From: Gemmatimonadaceae bacterium
GTDB taxonomy: Bacteria; Gemmatimonadota; Gemmatimonadetes; Gemmatimonadales; Gemmatimonadaceae
DNA length: 37,529 nt
NCBI GenBank assembly: GCA_019752115.1
Contig: JAIEMN010000051.1
Span: 1 to 37,529, forward strand
Direction: 5' to 3'
Shown here in pieces: positions 9,701 through 18,239 of this stretch; position 1 is the stretch's first letter; each line of letters begins with the position of its first letter. The notes below the pieces were generated by a model. It made no database searches. It was not told where the DNA came from and saw only the letters and a program-made list of their open reading frames with translations. The translations under genes were made by a program, and so were the position numbers.

Positions 9701-9855
9701 GAACCGCTCACGGCGCCGACGCGGCCGGAGCGGAAGGGGCCGATGTTGCGCCACTGGTAGCCGCCCAGCAAGCGCGCATCGATCTGGGCGTAGGCGGCGG
9801 ACGCAGTGACATGCAGCGCGCAGAGCAGCGCGCTGAAGTGGCGCAGGCGTGACAT
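6754..9855 (-). CDS. Secreted BNR-repeat (VPS10/sortilin-like) protein, paralogue of the 2569-5850 gene
   Basis: A 1033-residue exported protein. The signal peptide (LLCALHVTASAAYA, cut before QIDAR) is followed by YQWRNIGPFRSGRVGAVSG, closely matching the start of the mature 2569-5850 product. About eleven Asp-boxes follow (STDAGATW, TTDGGKSW, SLDGGVTW, SDDQGATW, TLDGGKTW, TTDGGAHW, TRDFGAHW and others). After them come the same 'IDYWL' Ig-like segment, a WDLRRDAP stretch, and a helical tail. Order and length match the other copy, so the two are paralogues that now face each other across the hydrolase gene. The ATG at 9855 is chosen because it opens directly into the signal peptide; the frame is open to 9903. 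A 9-base palindrome sits 27-52 bases upstream. Function is unknown; a binding or scaffold role in the periplasm or at the surface is an inference. Confidence 0.9.
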   Translation of the reverse strand: MSRLRHFSALLCALHVTASAAYAQIDARLLGGYQWRNIGPFRSGRVGAVSGSMSEPGTFYAGFPGGGLWKTTSAGMVWTPVFDSVKEVSSVGAVEVAPSNSRIVYVGTGDMITGGTFDGGNGVYKSTDAGATWQHLGLAGTKHIQTMLVDKTNPDIVLVGALGDHMERSAERGIFRTTDGGKSWTKVLFVDNEVGVTKLARAWDVPTVIFAATAKHYAGPGFNNCCRTWQFSSGARLTSDSTKSGSALYKSLDGGVTWAEVKGTGLPKLDGRLSVAVAMNTNAQRVYLITNSALYRSDDQGATWTRMAADDERIHNGQGGYSAGVYVDPRNPDVVITLNTASYISRDGGKTFTGLKGAPGGDDPQQWWIDPTNGDRMLAGYDQGAIVTLDGGKTWSSWYNQSVEQIYHLATDNSFPYFVYGSQQDAGAIRTRARGNLGAVTMFDWNPVNGWEWGTVQPDPHDPNTVYASGSGLVKITYPSEQWINVSPALDPATLARTTNSQPLLFLPWNPRQLLLGLHYVASTTDGGAHWSHLSPDLGVPKGMDSASAFNTPGGRGAIESFAASRVGRGIIWAGTNNGLIHVTRNAGLSWTDVSIADLPNPRRANVGAIATSPTQAGTAYAVVDYLRAGDHTPFVYRTRDFGAHWTRIISGLPTNEPSGSFARVIRADPKRAGLLYLGTESGVYVSFDDGDHWQSLQAGLPNTPVRDLEVKEHDLVIATHGRGFWVLDDISRLRQLADADAAKAAQLYAPGTAVRMRRNVGSNTPLPPEIPHADNAPDGALIDYWLAQPASAVSLDVLNAAGQVVRHLSSAPIAPVPEAAKPPHPNFWVAVPQPLPTSAGAHRVQWDLRRDAPNALSHSFEINANPGRTPASPEGALVPPGRYTLKLTANGVTTTQPITVVNDPRVRATVADVQAQDSLQVILTRAINDSYADHRAAEAARKGATGAKAAVLDTLLGAARPRPVPGAVPHSTSFKAVHDALIGQLNTQDNADLRPTPSMWAGLRAVCADYRALQAKWDAVMSQKPTRPKNGC

Positions 9856-9881
9856 AGCTTGGGGCCGAGGAGTGGGACTGG

Positions 9882-9907
9882 GGAGGTGCACCACATCATG
9901 CACCTCC
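9882..9907. repeat. Perfect 9-bp palindrome between leuB and the BNR gene
   Basis: GGAGGTGCA (9882-9890) and TGCACCTCC (9899-9907) are exact inverted copies with an 8-base loop. On the minus strand this is 40 bases past the leuB stop and 27 bases before the BNR start codon. It could end the ilv-leu transcript, although no U-tract follows, or be an operator for the BNR gene. The sequence alone does not decide. Confidence 0.45.
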
Positions 9908-9946
9908 TGATGCTGCGCCTCGGCGGGACGGTGCGCAATCGGGAAT

Positions 9947-11035
9947 CTACCCCAGTCGACTCAACACGGCATCGGTGAAGGCGGTGGTCGTACAGGCGAT
10001 CTCGCCAGGTTGTACGCAGTCCGCCGTGCGCACTCCGGCGTTGATCGCCCCGTACACGGCGGCTTCGATCTCGGCGGCGGCATGCTCGCGACTGAAGCTG
10101 TGCCGAAGCATCATCGCGACGCTGAGGATTGTGCCCGCGGGGTTGGCCTTGCCTTGGCCGGCAATGTCGGGGGCAGACCCGTGAATGGGTTCGTACAGCC
10201 CAGGGACGGTCCCGTCGCGCCGTCGTTCTCCCAGCGATGCACTCGGGAGCAAGCCAATACTGCCGGCGAGCACCGCAGCTTCGTCGGTGACCAGATCGCC
10301 GAACAGGTTATCGGCGACGACGACATCGAACGTCGACGGCCGTTGAATCAGCAGCATCGTGAACGCATCTGCGAGCAGATGGTCGAGCTGCACGTCGGGG
10401 AACTCGGTGGCGAAGATGCGACTGGTCACCTCACGCCAGAAGCGGGAGGTCTCCATGACGTTGGCCTTGTCGATGCTGGTGACCCTGCCGCGCCGCGCCC
10501 GGGCGGCGGTGCCGGCCACCCGCGCGATGCGCTCGATCTCGCCTTCGGTATACACACACTCATCCACCACCCGCCGCCCACTCCCGTTCGGATCGGTGTC
10601 CCAGCGTTTCTCGCCGAAGTAGACGCCGGCGGTCAGTTCCCGCACGAACAGGATGTCCACGTTCGCCAGCCGGTCGTCTTTCACCGGCGAGAGCGGCGCC
10701 AGCACCGGGACGGCACAGACGGGTCGCAGATTAGCATAGGTCCCCAAGAGCTTCCGCAGCCCAAGCAGTCCCTGCTCCGGTCGCACCGCCCCCGTGCCCC
10801 ACTTGGGGCCGCCCACGGCGCCAAGCAGCACCGCATCGGCGCGCTGAACGGCCTCCCGTGTCGCTGACGGCAACGGATCGCCGGTCGCATCGATGGCGCA
10901 GCCACCGATCAGCGCTTCCTCCACGGTCAGTTCGATCCCATGCGTCCGGCTGACGTGCCGCAAGACGCGCAGGGCTTCGGCCGTCACCTCCGGGCCGATG
11001 CCGTCGCCCGGAAGCACCGTGACGGTGGCCTTCAT
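9947..11035 (-). CDS. leuB: 3-isopropylmalate dehydrogenase
   Basis: Oxidises and decarboxylates 3-isopropylmalate to 2-ketoisocaproate with NAD+, the last step specific to leucine synthesis; cytoplasmic. The 362-residue product has the expected length and landmarks: the N-terminal LPGDGIGPEV, the substrate-binding arginine region with ELTAGVYFGEKR, DKANVMETSRFWREV, the metal-site Asp segment DNLFGDLVTDEAA, and the cofactor loop GSAPDIAGQGKANPAGTILS. The GSAPDIAG form fits LeuB rather than isocitrate dehydrogenase. The ATG at 11035 overlaps the leuD stop by four bases (ATGA) and begins [12 protein letters not shown] as in the family; the frame is open to 11071. It is the last gene of the ilvBNC-leuACDB run. 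Confidence 0.96.
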   Translation of the reverse strand: MKATVTVLPGDGIGPEVTAEALRVLRHVSRTHGIELTVEEALIGGCAIDATGDPLPSATREAVQRADAVLLGAVGGPKWGTGAVRPEQGLLGLRKLLGTYANLRPVCAVPVLAPLSPVKDDRLANVDILFVRELTAGVYFGEKRWDTDPNGSGRRVVDECVYTEGEIERIARVAGTAARARRGRVTSIDKANVMETSRFWREVTSRIFATEFPDVQLDHLLADAFTMLLIQRPSTFDVVVADNLFGDLVTDEAAVLAGSIGLLPSASLGERRRDGTVPGLYEPIHGSAPDIAGQGKANPAGTILSVAMMLRHSFSREHAAAEIEAAVYGAINAGVRTADCVQPGEIACTTTAFTDAVLSRLG

Positions 11036-11649
11036 GCGACGCGCTCCGTGCGACCCGTATCGGCTTCCCACGCGAGAATCTGGGGGAGCTCGGCGACGAG
11101 CATGCCCAGTTCATCCAGCCCGGTCAGCAAGCCGTGCTTGGTGAACGCATCGACGGGGAACGAGAGCGCGGGGCCGTCGGTCCAATGCACGATCTGCGCC
11201 TCCAGGTCCACCGTCACGGTGAGGTCGGGGGCGCGCGTGAGGGCGTCGGTGAGCGTCGAGAGCTGTGCGCCCAGCGCGACCGTCAGCAGGCCGTTGCGAT
11301 TCGCGTTGCTGCGAAAGATGTCGGCGAACGAGGCGGCAATGACGGCCCGAAAGCCGGCATCGAGCAAGGCCCACGGAGCATGCTCGCGACTGGAGCCACA
11401 GCCGAAATTCTCTCCAGCCACGAGGAGTTGTCGCCCCGCCGCGGCCACACCATTCAAGACGAAGTCGGGGCGCGGCGCACCGTGTTCGTCGTACCGCCAA
11501 TCGTAAAATGCCAGCGCCCCGAGGCCGGCGCGCGCGGTGGTGGTCAGGAACCGAGCGGGAATGATCTGGTCCGTATCCACATCGTTGTGCGGGAGCACGA
11601 CCGCAGCGGATGCGAGCGTGGTCCACGGCGTACGCGTGGTGGTGCTCAT
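11032..11649 (-). CDS. leuD: 3-isopropylmalate dehydratase small subunit
   Basis: Small (swivel-domain) subunit of isopropylmalate isomerase, which with LeuC converts 2- to 3-isopropylmalate. The 205 residues match the usual bacterial LeuD length. The N-terminus contains [14 protein letters not shown], and the substrate-loop motif is [12 protein letters not shown] at about 81-92, both diagnostic for this subunit. The ATG at 11649 overlaps the leuC stop (ATGA) and leaves the standard N-terminus; the longer open frame upstream to 11880 is a shadow of leuC. Tight coupling to leuC suits a 1:1 complex. Confidence 0.96.
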   Translation of the reverse strand: MSTTTRTPWTTLASAAVVLPHNDVDTDQIIPARFLTTTARAGLGALAFYDWRYDEHGAPRPDFVLNGVAAAGRQLLVAGENFGCGSSREHAPWALLDAGFRAVIAASFADIFRSNANRNGLLTVALGAQLSTLTDALTRAPDLTVTVDLEAQIVHWTDGPALSFPVDAFTKHGLLTGLDELGMLVAELPQILAWEADTGRTERVA

Positions 11650-13076
11650 GCCGCGCCCTCCAGCACGAGTGGACGCGCCAACACCGGCGTCCGACGCGGA
11701 TCGGCGACGGCGCCGGCGATGGCCGAGGCGGCGGCGGTGGCCGGTGAGGCCAGCAAGGTGCGCGCGCCGGCGCCCTGCCGTCCTTCGAAATTGCGATTGC
11801 TGGTGCTGATGGCGAGCTGTCCGCGACCCACGGTATCGCCGTTCATCGCGATGCACATGCTGCAACCGCTTTCCCGCCACTCGGCGCCAGCCGCGCGGAA
11901 GATCTCGGCGAGCCCTTCGGCTTCGGCGTCGCGTTTGACCTGCTGCGAGCCGGGCACGACAAGGAGCCGAGTGTGCGGCGCGACCCGCTGCCCCTCCAGC
12001 ATCCGCGCGGCGACCCGCAGATCGTCGAGGCGCCCGTTGGTGCAGCTGCCAATGAAGACCACGTCCACCGGTTGTCCGAGGAGGGGGCGCCCAGGCGTGA
12101 CGCCCATATACGCGAACGCGCGCTGTGACGCGGCCCTACCGTCGTCCGGCACCGGTGCGTCGATGGCAATGCCCATCCCGGGGTTGGTGCCCCACGTGAT
12201 CATCGGCGCGAGGCGCGACGCGTCGACGTGCACGCTGGCGTCGAACGGCGCACCGTCATCGCTGCACAGGGTACGCCAGTGCGCCACGGCCGCTTCCCAA
12301 GCCTGGCCCTTCGGCGCGAACGGGCGGCCATGCAGGAACGCGATGGTGGTGTCGTCGGGGGCGATCATCCCGGCTCGGGCGCCAGCCTCGATGCTCATGT
12401 TGCAGACGGTCATGCGTCCGGCCATGTCGAGCGCCTCGACGGCCTGTCCGCGGTACTCGATCACGTGTCCCGTGCCGCCATCCACCCCGATCTGGGCGAT
12501 AATGGCGAGAATGATGTCCTTGGCCGTCACGCCCGGCTGCAGGGCGCCATCCACACGCACCTGCATCGACTTGGGACGCCGCTGCAGCAGACACTGTGTG
12601 GCGAGGACGTGGCCAACCTCACTGGTCCCGATCCCGAAGGCCAGCGCGCCGAAGGCGCCGTGCGTGCTGGTATGGCTGTCGCCGCACACGATCGTCATGC
12701 CGGGGTGCGTCCGTCCCAGTTCGGGGCCGATCACATGCACGATGCCGCGACGCGCATCACCCAATCCGTACAGCGTAATGCCGTATTCGGCGCAGTTGGC
12801 CGCGAGAGTATCCAGCTGCGCGCCGGCGGCGGCATCGGTCATTTCGCGGCGCGTGCGGACGAGCGTCGAGGTGCTGTGGTCCATCGTGGCCAGCGTCCGA
12901 TCGGGGCGGCGGACCGTGAGTCCCCGTGCCCGCAGCTCGGCGAACGCCTGGGGTGAGGTCACCTCATGAATGAGGTGGAGATCGACGTAGAGGGTGGACG
13001 GCATGGTGCCGCTGCCGGCGCGGACCTCATGGGCGCGCCAGAGCTTGTCGAAGAGGGTCGTGGGCGTGGTGGTCAT
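11646..13076 (-). CDS. leuC: 3-isopropylmalate dehydratase large subunit
   Basis: Catalytic aconitase-fold subunit of isopropylmalate isomerase, carrying a [4Fe-4S] cluster. The 476-residue protein has the three expected cluster ligands: Cys345 in GSCTNGR, and Cys405 and Cys408 in [10 protein letters not shown]. Also present are [23 protein letters not shown] at 132-154 and the substrate segment [16 protein letters not shown] near the N-terminus. Length and motifs fit LeuC of the bacterial (leuCD heterodimer) type rather than aconitase. The ATG at 13076 overlaps the leuA stop by four bases; the long open frame to 13940 is antisense and shadow sequence. It is the fifth structural gene of the operon, between leuA and leuD. 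Confidence 0.96.
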   Translation of the reverse strand: MTTTPTTLFDKLWRAHEVRAGSGTMPSTLYVDLHLIHEVTSPQAFAELRARGLTVRRPDRTLATMDHSTSTLVRTRREMTDAAAGAQLDTLAANCAEYGITLYGLGDARRGIVHVIGPELGRTHPGMTIVCGDSHTSTHGAFGALAFGIGTSEVGHVLATQCLLQRRPKSMQVRVDGALQPGVTAKDIILAIIAQIGVDGGTGHVIEYRGQAVEALDMAGRMTVCNMSIEAGARAGMIAPDDTTIAFLHGRPFAPKGQAWEAAVAHWRTLCSDDGAPFDASVHVDASRLAPMITWGTNPGMGIAIDAPVPDDGRAASQRAFAYMGVTPGRPLLGQPVDVVFIGSCTNGRLDDLRVAARMLEGQRVAPHTRLLVVPGSQQVKRDAEAEGLAEIFRAAGAEWRESGCSMCIAMNGDTVGRGQLAISTSNRNFEGRQGAGARTLLASPATAAASAIAGAVADPRRTPVLARPLVLEGAA

Positions 13077-14623
13077 GCCGCCTCCGCGGTGGTGTGCCGA
13101 CGGACGCGCACGCGAGTCAGCGCGTTGATGGCCGCGATGTAGGCCTCCCCCGTTGCCACGATGATGTCGGTGTGCACGCCGAACCCGTGCGCCGTACAGC
13201 CGTCGGCACGGAGGGCGATGCGTACGCCGCCGACCGCGTTGATCCCCTCGGCCGCCGCATCGATGTGGAACTCCACGAGCTCGCCGCTTTCGCCCTCCAC
13301 GCAGCTGTCGATGGCGCGGCAGACGGCGTCGACCGGCCCGTCGCCCTCGGCGGCGGCAATGCGTGACTGCCCGTCCGGCGCGATGAGCTTGACGGTGGCG
13401 GTGGGAATGGCATGCGTCCCGCTCGAGACCTGCAGGAGGTCGAGCGTCCAGACCGCGGTGGCGTGTCGGGCGACTCCGGCAACGATTGCCTCGAGTTCGC
13501 GATCGTCGACGAGCTTCTTGCGATCGGCCACGTCCTTGAAGCGCGCAAAGACGGCGTCGCAGGTGGCGTCGTCGACGTGGTGTCCCAATTCTGCGAGTCG
13601 GGCCCGTAGCGCCGCCCGACCCGAATGCTTGCCGAGCACCAGCCCGCCCGATTCGAGCCCTACGTCGGCGGCGCGCATGATCTCGTAGGTGTCGCGATGC
13701 TTGAGCATCCCATCCTGGTGAATCCCGGCCTCGTGCGCGAAGGCATTGGCGCCAACGACGGCCTTGTTGGCGGGGACGCGCATCCCGGTGCTCCGGGCCA
13801 CGAGTCGCGAGGTGCGCCCGATCTCGGTGGTCTCGATGCGCGTCTCGAGCCCAAAGCGATCTGCGCGGGTCCGCAAGGCCATCACGACTTCCTCGAGCGC
13901 CGCATTGCCCGCCCGTTCGCCGATGCCGTTGATGGTGCACTCCACCTGCCGCGCCCCCGCGCCGACACCGGCCAACGAGTTCGCGACCGCGAGGCCGAGA
14001 TCATCATGGCAGTGAGTGGCAATGACGATGTCGCGTCCGCGCACGACCTGATCGCGAATCCCGGCGATGAGCGCGCTGTACTCATCGGGCGTGGTGTAGC
14101 CGACGGTATCGGGGATGTTGAGCGTGGTCGCTCCCGCCTCGATGGCTTCGTGGAGCACCTCATGCAGGAACGCGATGTCGCTGCGCGTCGCATCCTCCGG
14201 CGAGAACTGCACGTTGGGAGTGAAGGAGGCAGCGAGGGCGACCATCTCGCGCACCCGCTGCCGCACCTGCGTGTGCGTCATCTGCAGCTTGTGCGTGAGA
14301 TGCACCGCGCTGGTCGCGAGGAAGGTGTGAATACGCCAGGCCGGTGCCGCGTCGAGCGCGCGGGCAGCGGTGTCGATGTCCCGCGTCGTGGCCCGGGCGA
14401 GGCCGCAGATCACCGGACGCACGGCCCACTGTTGGCTCTCGCGCGCGATCGCCTGCACGGCCTCGAAGTCCCCCGGGCTTGCCGCCGGAAAGCCCGCTTC
14501 CATGATGTCCACACCGAGCCGCGCCAACTGCCGGGCGACGGCGAGCTTTTCGCTGACCGTCATGGAACAGCCTGGCGCCTGTTCCCCGTCGCGCAGTGTC
14601 GTGTCGAAGATGCGGACCGTCAT
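13073..14623 (-). CDS. leuA: 2-isopropylmalate synthase
   Basis: Condenses acetyl-CoA with 2-ketoisovalerate, the committed step of leucine synthesis. The 516 residues comprise a TIM-barrel HMG-CoA-lyase-like domain starting with [10 protein letters not shown] (6-15), metal ligands Asp8, His204 and His206 (HCHDD) and Asn240 (GERAGN), and a C-terminal regulatory LeuA domain from about residue 390, which normally binds leucine as feedback inhibitor. LNIPDTVGY and [10 protein letters not shown] support LeuA over citramalate or homocitrate synthase. The ATG at 14623 overlaps the ilvC stop by four bases, and the leuA stop overlaps the leuC start. Control is therefore expected at two levels: leucine feedback, known for the family, and attenuation of the operon, inferred from the leader upstream of ilvB. 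Confidence 0.95.
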   Translation of the reverse strand: MTVRIFDTTLRDGEQAPGCSMTVSEKLAVARQLARLGVDIMEAGFPAASPGDFEAVQAIARESQQWAVRPVICGLARATTRDIDTAARALDAAPAWRIHTFLATSAVHLTHKLQMTHTQVRQRVREMVALAASFTPNVQFSPEDATRSDIAFLHEVLHEAIEAGATTLNIPDTVGYTTPDEYSALIAGIRDQVVRGRDIVIATHCHDDLGLAVANSLAGVGAGARQVECTINGIGERAGNAALEEVVMALRTRADRFGLETRIETTEIGRTSRLVARSTGMRVPANKAVVGANAFAHEAGIHQDGMLKHRDTYEIMRAADVGLESGGLVLGKHSGRAALRARLAELGHHVDDATCDAVFARFKDVADRKKLVDDRELEAIVAGVARHATAVWTLDLLQVSSGTHAIPTATVKLIAPDGQSRIAAAEGDGPVDAVCRAIDSCVEGESGELVEFHIDAAAEGINAVGGVRIALRADGCTAHGFGVHTDIIVATGEAYIAAINALTRVRVRRHTTAEAA

Positions 14624-15708
14624 ACGGCGACGGCCTCGTCGGCTGGCGCGGACGCCTGCACCCCGGTATCCGGTCGGGCGACCTTGGCGTTCAGGAACGG
14701 CATGAGCGCGCGCAACCGCACGCCGACCTGCTCGATCGGATGGTCGATGTCGGCGGCGCGGGCCGCGTTGAACTGCGATCGCCCCTGCTGATTTTCGGCC
14801 ACCCAGGTCCGGGCGAAATCGCCACTGCGGATATCAGCGAGCAGCTGTCGCATCGCGTCGCGGGTCTGATCGGTGATGATGCGTGGGCCAGCGATGTAAT
14901 CGCCATACTCGGCGGTATCGCTCACCGAGTAGCGCATGTAGTTGAGGCCCCCCTGATACATGAGGTCCACGATGAGCTTGAGTTCGTGGAGGCACTCGAA
15001 GTAGGCCATCTCGGGGCGATAGCCCGCTTCGACCAGCGTTTCGAAACCCGCCTTCACCAGCGCCGACACGCCACCGCAGAGCACCGCCTGCTCCCCGAAC
15101 AGATCGGTCTCGGTTTCTTCCGCAAAGCTCGTTTCGATCACGCCAGCGCGCGTACAGCCGATCGCCCACGCGTAGGCGAGCGCATCATCGCGCGCACCGC
15201 CGCTGGCATCCTGTGCGACGGCGATCAAGCCGGGGACCCCACCGCCCTGGGTGAAGACCTCGCGCACCCGATGTCCGGGGCTCTTCGGGGCGATCAGCGC
15301 CACGTCGACACCGGCCGGTGGCGCAATGAGGCCAAAGTGAATGTTGAACCCATGCGCGAACCAGAGGCTCTTCCCCGGACGCATACTGGGGGCGATTTCG
15401 CGATCGTAGAGGCGCTGCTGTTCCGTGTCGGGCGCGAGGATCATGATGATGTCGGCCTCGGCCGCGGCCTCGCCCACACTCACCACCCGGAGCCCGGCCG
15501 CCTGCGCGGCCGCCCAACTGCGCGAGCCTGGCCGCAGCCCGACGCGCACATCCAGTCCGCGATCGTGACAGTTGCGCGCGTGCGCATGCCCCTGGCTGCC
15601 GTAGCCGATGATGGCAATCCGCCGCCCCTGGAGCCGCGTGGGATCGGCATCGCGATCGTAGAACACGGGCAGCGCATCGAAGGTCGGGAACGGGGTCGTC
15701 GGGGTCAT
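14620..15708 (-). CDS. ilvC: Ketol-acid reductoisomerase (NADP+), class I
   Basis: Isomerises and reduces acetolactate / acetohydroxybutyrate to the dihydroxy acids for valine and isoleucine. The 362-residue length marks class I. The Rossmann motif [12 protein letters not shown] begins at 35, and the loop GLRPGSRSW has the Arg/Ser pattern of NADPH users. The C-terminal knotted domain carries the Mg ligands Asp202 and Glu206 ([10 protein letters not shown]), plus Glu238 and Glu242 (FECLHE). The start codon shares one base with the ilvN stop (TGATG on the minus strand), with GAGGAGG just upstream as a clear ribosome-binding site inside the end of ilvN. The stop overlaps the leuA start. Confidence 0.96.
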   Translation of the reverse strand: MTPTTPFPTFDALPVFYDRDADPTRLQGRRIAIIGYGSQGHAHARNCHDRGLDVRVGLRPGSRSWAAAQAAGLRVVSVGEAAAEADIIMILAPDTEQQRLYDREIAPSMRPGKSLWFAHGFNIHFGLIAPPAGVDVALIAPKSPGHRVREVFTQGGGVPGLIAVAQDASGGARDDALAYAWAIGCTRAGVIETSFAEETETDLFGEQAVLCGGVSALVKAGFETLVEAGYRPEMAYFECLHELKLIVDLMYQGGLNYMRYSVSDTAEYGDYIAGPRIITDQTRDAMRQLLADIRSGDFARTWVAENQQGRSQFNAARAADIDHPIEQVGVRLRALMPFLNAKVARPDTGVQASAPADEAVAV

Positions 15709-16253
15709 CAGGCAACCTCCTCATGGGGCGCGCCATCGGCTTGCGCGCGGTAGTCGTTGGGTGCTTCGAGCACGCGCGGCGTCGTGCCGCGGAGCATGGC
15801 CAGTTGGCCAGTGCGCATGAGTTCCGCGATGCCGAAGCGGCGCATCGCGCGCACCATCTCGTCGACGCGCTCGGGCACGTCGGTGTATTCGCAAATGACT
15901 TCGGCGGCCGTGCGATCGAGCACCCGGGCGCCGGCCGCTTCGGCCGCCCGTTGGGCGTACTCAAGCTGCTCGGCGTTCGTGTGCACCTTGAGGAGTGCCG
16001 TTTCGCGCACCACGGGAGCTGCATTCGACACGTCGAGGACGCCGATCACTTCCACCAGTCGGTCGAGCTGCTTCACGACCTGCACGGCGTCCGGCGCCTC
16101 GACGACCAGCGTCATGCGCGAGATGCCCGCGGTTTCACTGCGGCCCACGCTGAGCGAATCGATGTTGTAGCCCCGCCGGCGCAGCAGCGTGACCACGCGA
16201 TGGAGCACCCCCGCCTTGTCCTGCACCATGGCAATGAGCGTGTGCACGGCCAT
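15708..16253 (-). CDS. ilvN: Acetolactate synthase small (regulatory) subunit
   Basis: Regulatory subunit of acetohydroxyacid synthase; it activates IlvB and confers valine feedback inhibition. The 181 residues hold an N-terminal ACT domain ([20 protein letters not shown], about 1-76) and the usual C-terminal small-subunit domain ([10 protein letters not shown] ... TGQLAMLRG). The ATG at 16253 lies one base after the ilvB stop and begins exactly at the ACT domain; the frame open to 16538 is a shadow of ilvB. Gene order ilvB-ilvN-ilvC is the common bacterial one. The symbol ilvN could equally be written ilvH; the sequence does not separate the two isozymes. Confidence 0.95.
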   Translation of the reverse strand: MAVHTLIAMVQDKAGVLHRVVTLLRRRGYNIDSLSVGRSETAGISRMTLVVEAPDAVQVVKQLDRLVEVIGVLDVSNAAPVVRETALLKVHTNAEQLEYAQRAAEAAGARVLDRTAAEVICEYTDVPERVDEMVRAMRRFGIAELMRTGQLAMLRGTTPRVLEAPNDYRAQADGAPHEEVA

Positions 16254-16254
16254 C

Positions 16255-18102
16255 TCAGGCCCCCCGCGGCGCGGGGCGACGCGCCGCGCGCCAGCTGCGC
16301 GTCTGCTCCGCGTGATGGGCCTCGTCGTGCACGGCATCGTGGATGGCGCGCCCGGCGGGTACCATCGGAAACACATTCGCCTCACGCTCCACGCGGAAGT
16401 CGATGAGGACCGGCCCCGGGTGCGCCCACGCCGCGCGCACCGCGTCTTCGGCATCGGCGGCGTGCTCGACGGTGATCCCGCGGATGCCATGCGCCGCCGC
16501 CAACATGGCGAAGTCGGGGCCGGAGAGCGGCGTTTCACTGTAGCGCTCCCCCTCGAACAGCTGCTGCCACTGGCGCACCATGCCGAGATAACCGTTGTTG
16601 ACGATCGCGATCTTGACGTTCGCCAGCCGTTCCTGCCGAATGGTGGCCAGTTCGGCCGCCGTCATCTGGAATCCGCCATCACCGCAGATGGCCCAGACCG
16701 TCTGCGTCGGGTCGGCGATGGCCGCCCCCATCGCAGCCGGCACCGCGAACCCCATGGTCCCGGCGCCGCCGCTGGTGATGTGCGAGCGCGGGCGCCTCCA
16801 GTCGATGAGCTGCGCCGCCCACATCTGGTGCTGCCCGACATCCGTCACGACGCGCCAATCGTCGCGGCGGGCCGCGACGCGGTTGAAGGCCGCGAAGACA
16901 TCCTGTGGCATCAGGTCGGCGGTCCGCGTCGCGCGCCGATAGTGCTGGCGCGGCGCGAACTCGGCCTGCAGCGCAGCGATGTCCGCACGCCACGCCGCCG
17001 TGCGGTCGGGGCGCGCCGAGGTCCGCTGGATCAACAATTCCAGCACGTCGCGCGCGTCGCCGTGAATGCCGATCGCGGTGCCGACCAGCTTTCCGATCTC
17101 GGCGGCATCGATGTCCACGTGAATGATGCGCGCGTGTGGCGCGAACGTTGCGACCTTGCCGGTCACGCGGTCATCGAAGCGGCTGCCGATGTTGAGGAGG
17201 ACGTCACAGCGCTGGATGGCGCGATTCACGTGCACCCAGCCGTGCATGCCAGGCATGCCCAGCGCGAGCGGATGATCATGGGGCATGGCGCCGAGGCCGT
17301 GCAGTGTGGTCACGACCGGCGTACCGGTGCGCTCGGCAAAGCGTTGCAGCGCGGCCGTCGCGCCGCTCTGAATGACCCCGTTGCCGGCCAGAATGAGCGG
17401 ACGCGACGCCTGAGTCAGGGCGAAGACCGCCTCGTCCACGGCTCGGGTCGCGCTGTCGCTCAGTCGGCGACCGGCCGGGTGATAGCCAGGAAGGTTGATC
17501 GGCACATCCCAATCCGGAATGCTTCGTGCCTGCTGCGCGTCCTTGGTGATGTCGATGAGGACGGGGCCGGGGCGTCCGGTGCGCGCGATGTGAAATGCTT
17601 CGCGGAAAACCCGCGGCAGCTCCTGCACGTCGGTCACGAGGTAGTTGTGCTTCGTGATCGGCACCGTGATGCCGGTGATGTCGGTCTCCTGGAACGCATC
17701 GGTCCCGAGCAGGTGGCTGGGCACTTGCCCGGTGATCGCCACCAATGGCGTTCCATCCATGTAGGCGTCGGCGATGGCGCTGACGAGGTTGGTCGCGCCG
17801 GGGCCGCTGGTGCCGATGCACACGCCGACCTGTCCGGTGGCGCGAGCGTATCCTTCGGCGGCGTGTCCGCCCCCCTGCTCGTGGCGGACGAGCACATGCC
17901 GCAGCTGTGCCCGATAGTCCCACATGGCGTGGTAGAAGGGCATGATGCAGCCGCCTGGAATGCCAAAACAGACGGTGACGCCCTCGCGGATGAGCGCTTC
18001 ACACATGATCTGGGCGCCGGAACGCCAGGCGCCGTCGGCCGGCGGAGTCGCCGACGGGGAGATCGTTCCGGGATACGGGGTGGATTGGGCGTCGTGGGTC
18101 AT
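16255..18102 (-). CDS. ilvB: Acetolactate synthase large (catalytic) subunit
   Basis: Thiamine-diphosphate enzyme joining two pyruvates, or pyruvate and 2-ketobutyrate, in the first common step of branched-chain amino-acid synthesis. The 615-residue protein shows the catalytic Glu75 in RHEQGGGHAAEGYARATG. The ThDP/Mg motif runs GDGGFQM ... NNGYLGMVRQWQ, and an FAD-binding middle domain includes LNIGSRFDDRVTGK. The RQWQ tryptophan is the conserved residue of this family near the herbicide site. The ATG at 18102 follows an intrinsic terminator by only 14 bases, so transcription has to escape that terminator to reach the gene. It is the first structural gene of the seven-gene ilv-leu run. No Shine-Dalgarno is seen directly before the start. 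Confidence 0.95.
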   Translation of the reverse strand: MTHDAQSTPYPGTISPSATPPADGAWRSGAQIMCEALIREGVTVCFGIPGGCIMPFYHAMWDYRAQLRHVLVRHEQGGGHAAEGYARATGQVGVCIGTSGPGATNLVSAIADAYMDGTPLVAITGQVPSHLLGTDAFQETDITGITVPITKHNYLVTDVQELPRVFREAFHIARTGRPGPVLIDITKDAQQARSIPDWDVPINLPGYHPAGRRLSDSATRAVDEAVFALTQASRPLILAGNGVIQSGATAALQRFAERTGTPVVTTLHGLGAMPHDHPLALGMPGMHGWVHVNRAIQRCDVLLNIGSRFDDRVTGKVATFAPHARIIHVDIDAAEIGKLVGTAIGIHGDARDVLELLIQRTSARPDRTAAWRADIAALQAEFAPRQHYRRATRTADLMPQDVFAAFNRVAARRDDWRVVTDVGQHQMWAAQLIDWRRPRSHITSGGAGTMGFAVPAAMGAAIADPTQTVWAICGDGGFQMTAAELATIRQERLANVKIAIVNNGYLGMVRQWQQLFEGERYSETPLSGPDFAMLAAAHGIRGITVEHAADAEDAVRAAWAHPGPVLIDFRVEREANVFPMVPAGRAIHDAVHDEAHHAEQTRSWRAARRPAPRGA

Positions 18103-18116
18103 AGGCCTGGCAAGCG

Positions 18117-18149
18117 AAAAGGCCCCCTCCGCGCGGTGCGGAGAGGGCC
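18117..18149 (-). terminator. Intrinsic terminator of the ilv leader (attenuator 3:4 hairpin)
   Basis: On the minus strand GGCCCTCTCCGC (18149-18138) pairs with GCGGAGGGGGCC (18132-18121), a 12-bp stem with a single G-U and a 5-base loop, followed at once by TTTT (18120-18117). It stands between the leader ORF and ilvB, 14 bases before the ilvB start. A strong terminator ahead of the first structural gene makes sense only if termination is conditional. An outer pairing (CCTGGCGCAAGC at 18167-18156 with GCTTGCCAGG at 18115-18106) embraces the hairpin and might modulate it. Confidence 0.88.
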
Positions 18150-18239
18150 TCAGTGGCTTGCGCCAGGCTGCCTCTCCGCGGAACGGGAGAGGCGGCGGGG
18201 TTCGCGTTAGTTCATCGCGACAGGGCGGCCTGACTCCCG
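18117..18239 (-). promoter_or_regulatory. Ribosome-mediated attenuator of the ilv-leu operon
   Basis: Five segments can be drawn on the minus strand. Segment 0 is CGGGAG..AGGC inside the leader ORF (18239-18228). Segment 1 is GCCTCTCCCG (18193-18184), segment 2 is GCGGAGAGGC (18179-18170), segment 3 is GGCCCTCTCCGC (18149-18138), and segment 4 is GCGGAGGGGGCC (18132-18121). Pairs 0:1 (10 bp with a two-base bulge), 1:2 (8 bp perfect), 2:3 (9 bp perfect) and 3:4 (terminator) exclude their neighbours. Inferred logic: a ribosome stalled at Val/Leu/Ile codons leaves 0:1 and 2:3 to form and transcription continues; a ribosome reaching the leader stop melts segment 0, so 1:2 and 3:4 form and transcription ends. 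The pairings are seen; the switching order is inferred. Confidence 0.8.

Noticed and set aside
6811-9852. Plus-strand 1013-residue open frame
   Set aside because: It is the antisense shadow of the BNR gene; Arg/His/Val-rich, no recognisable domain, produced by high GC at third codon positions.
16189-18210. Plus-strand 673-residue open frame across ilvB
   Set aside because: Antisense to a clear ilvB with intact motifs; no domain of its own.
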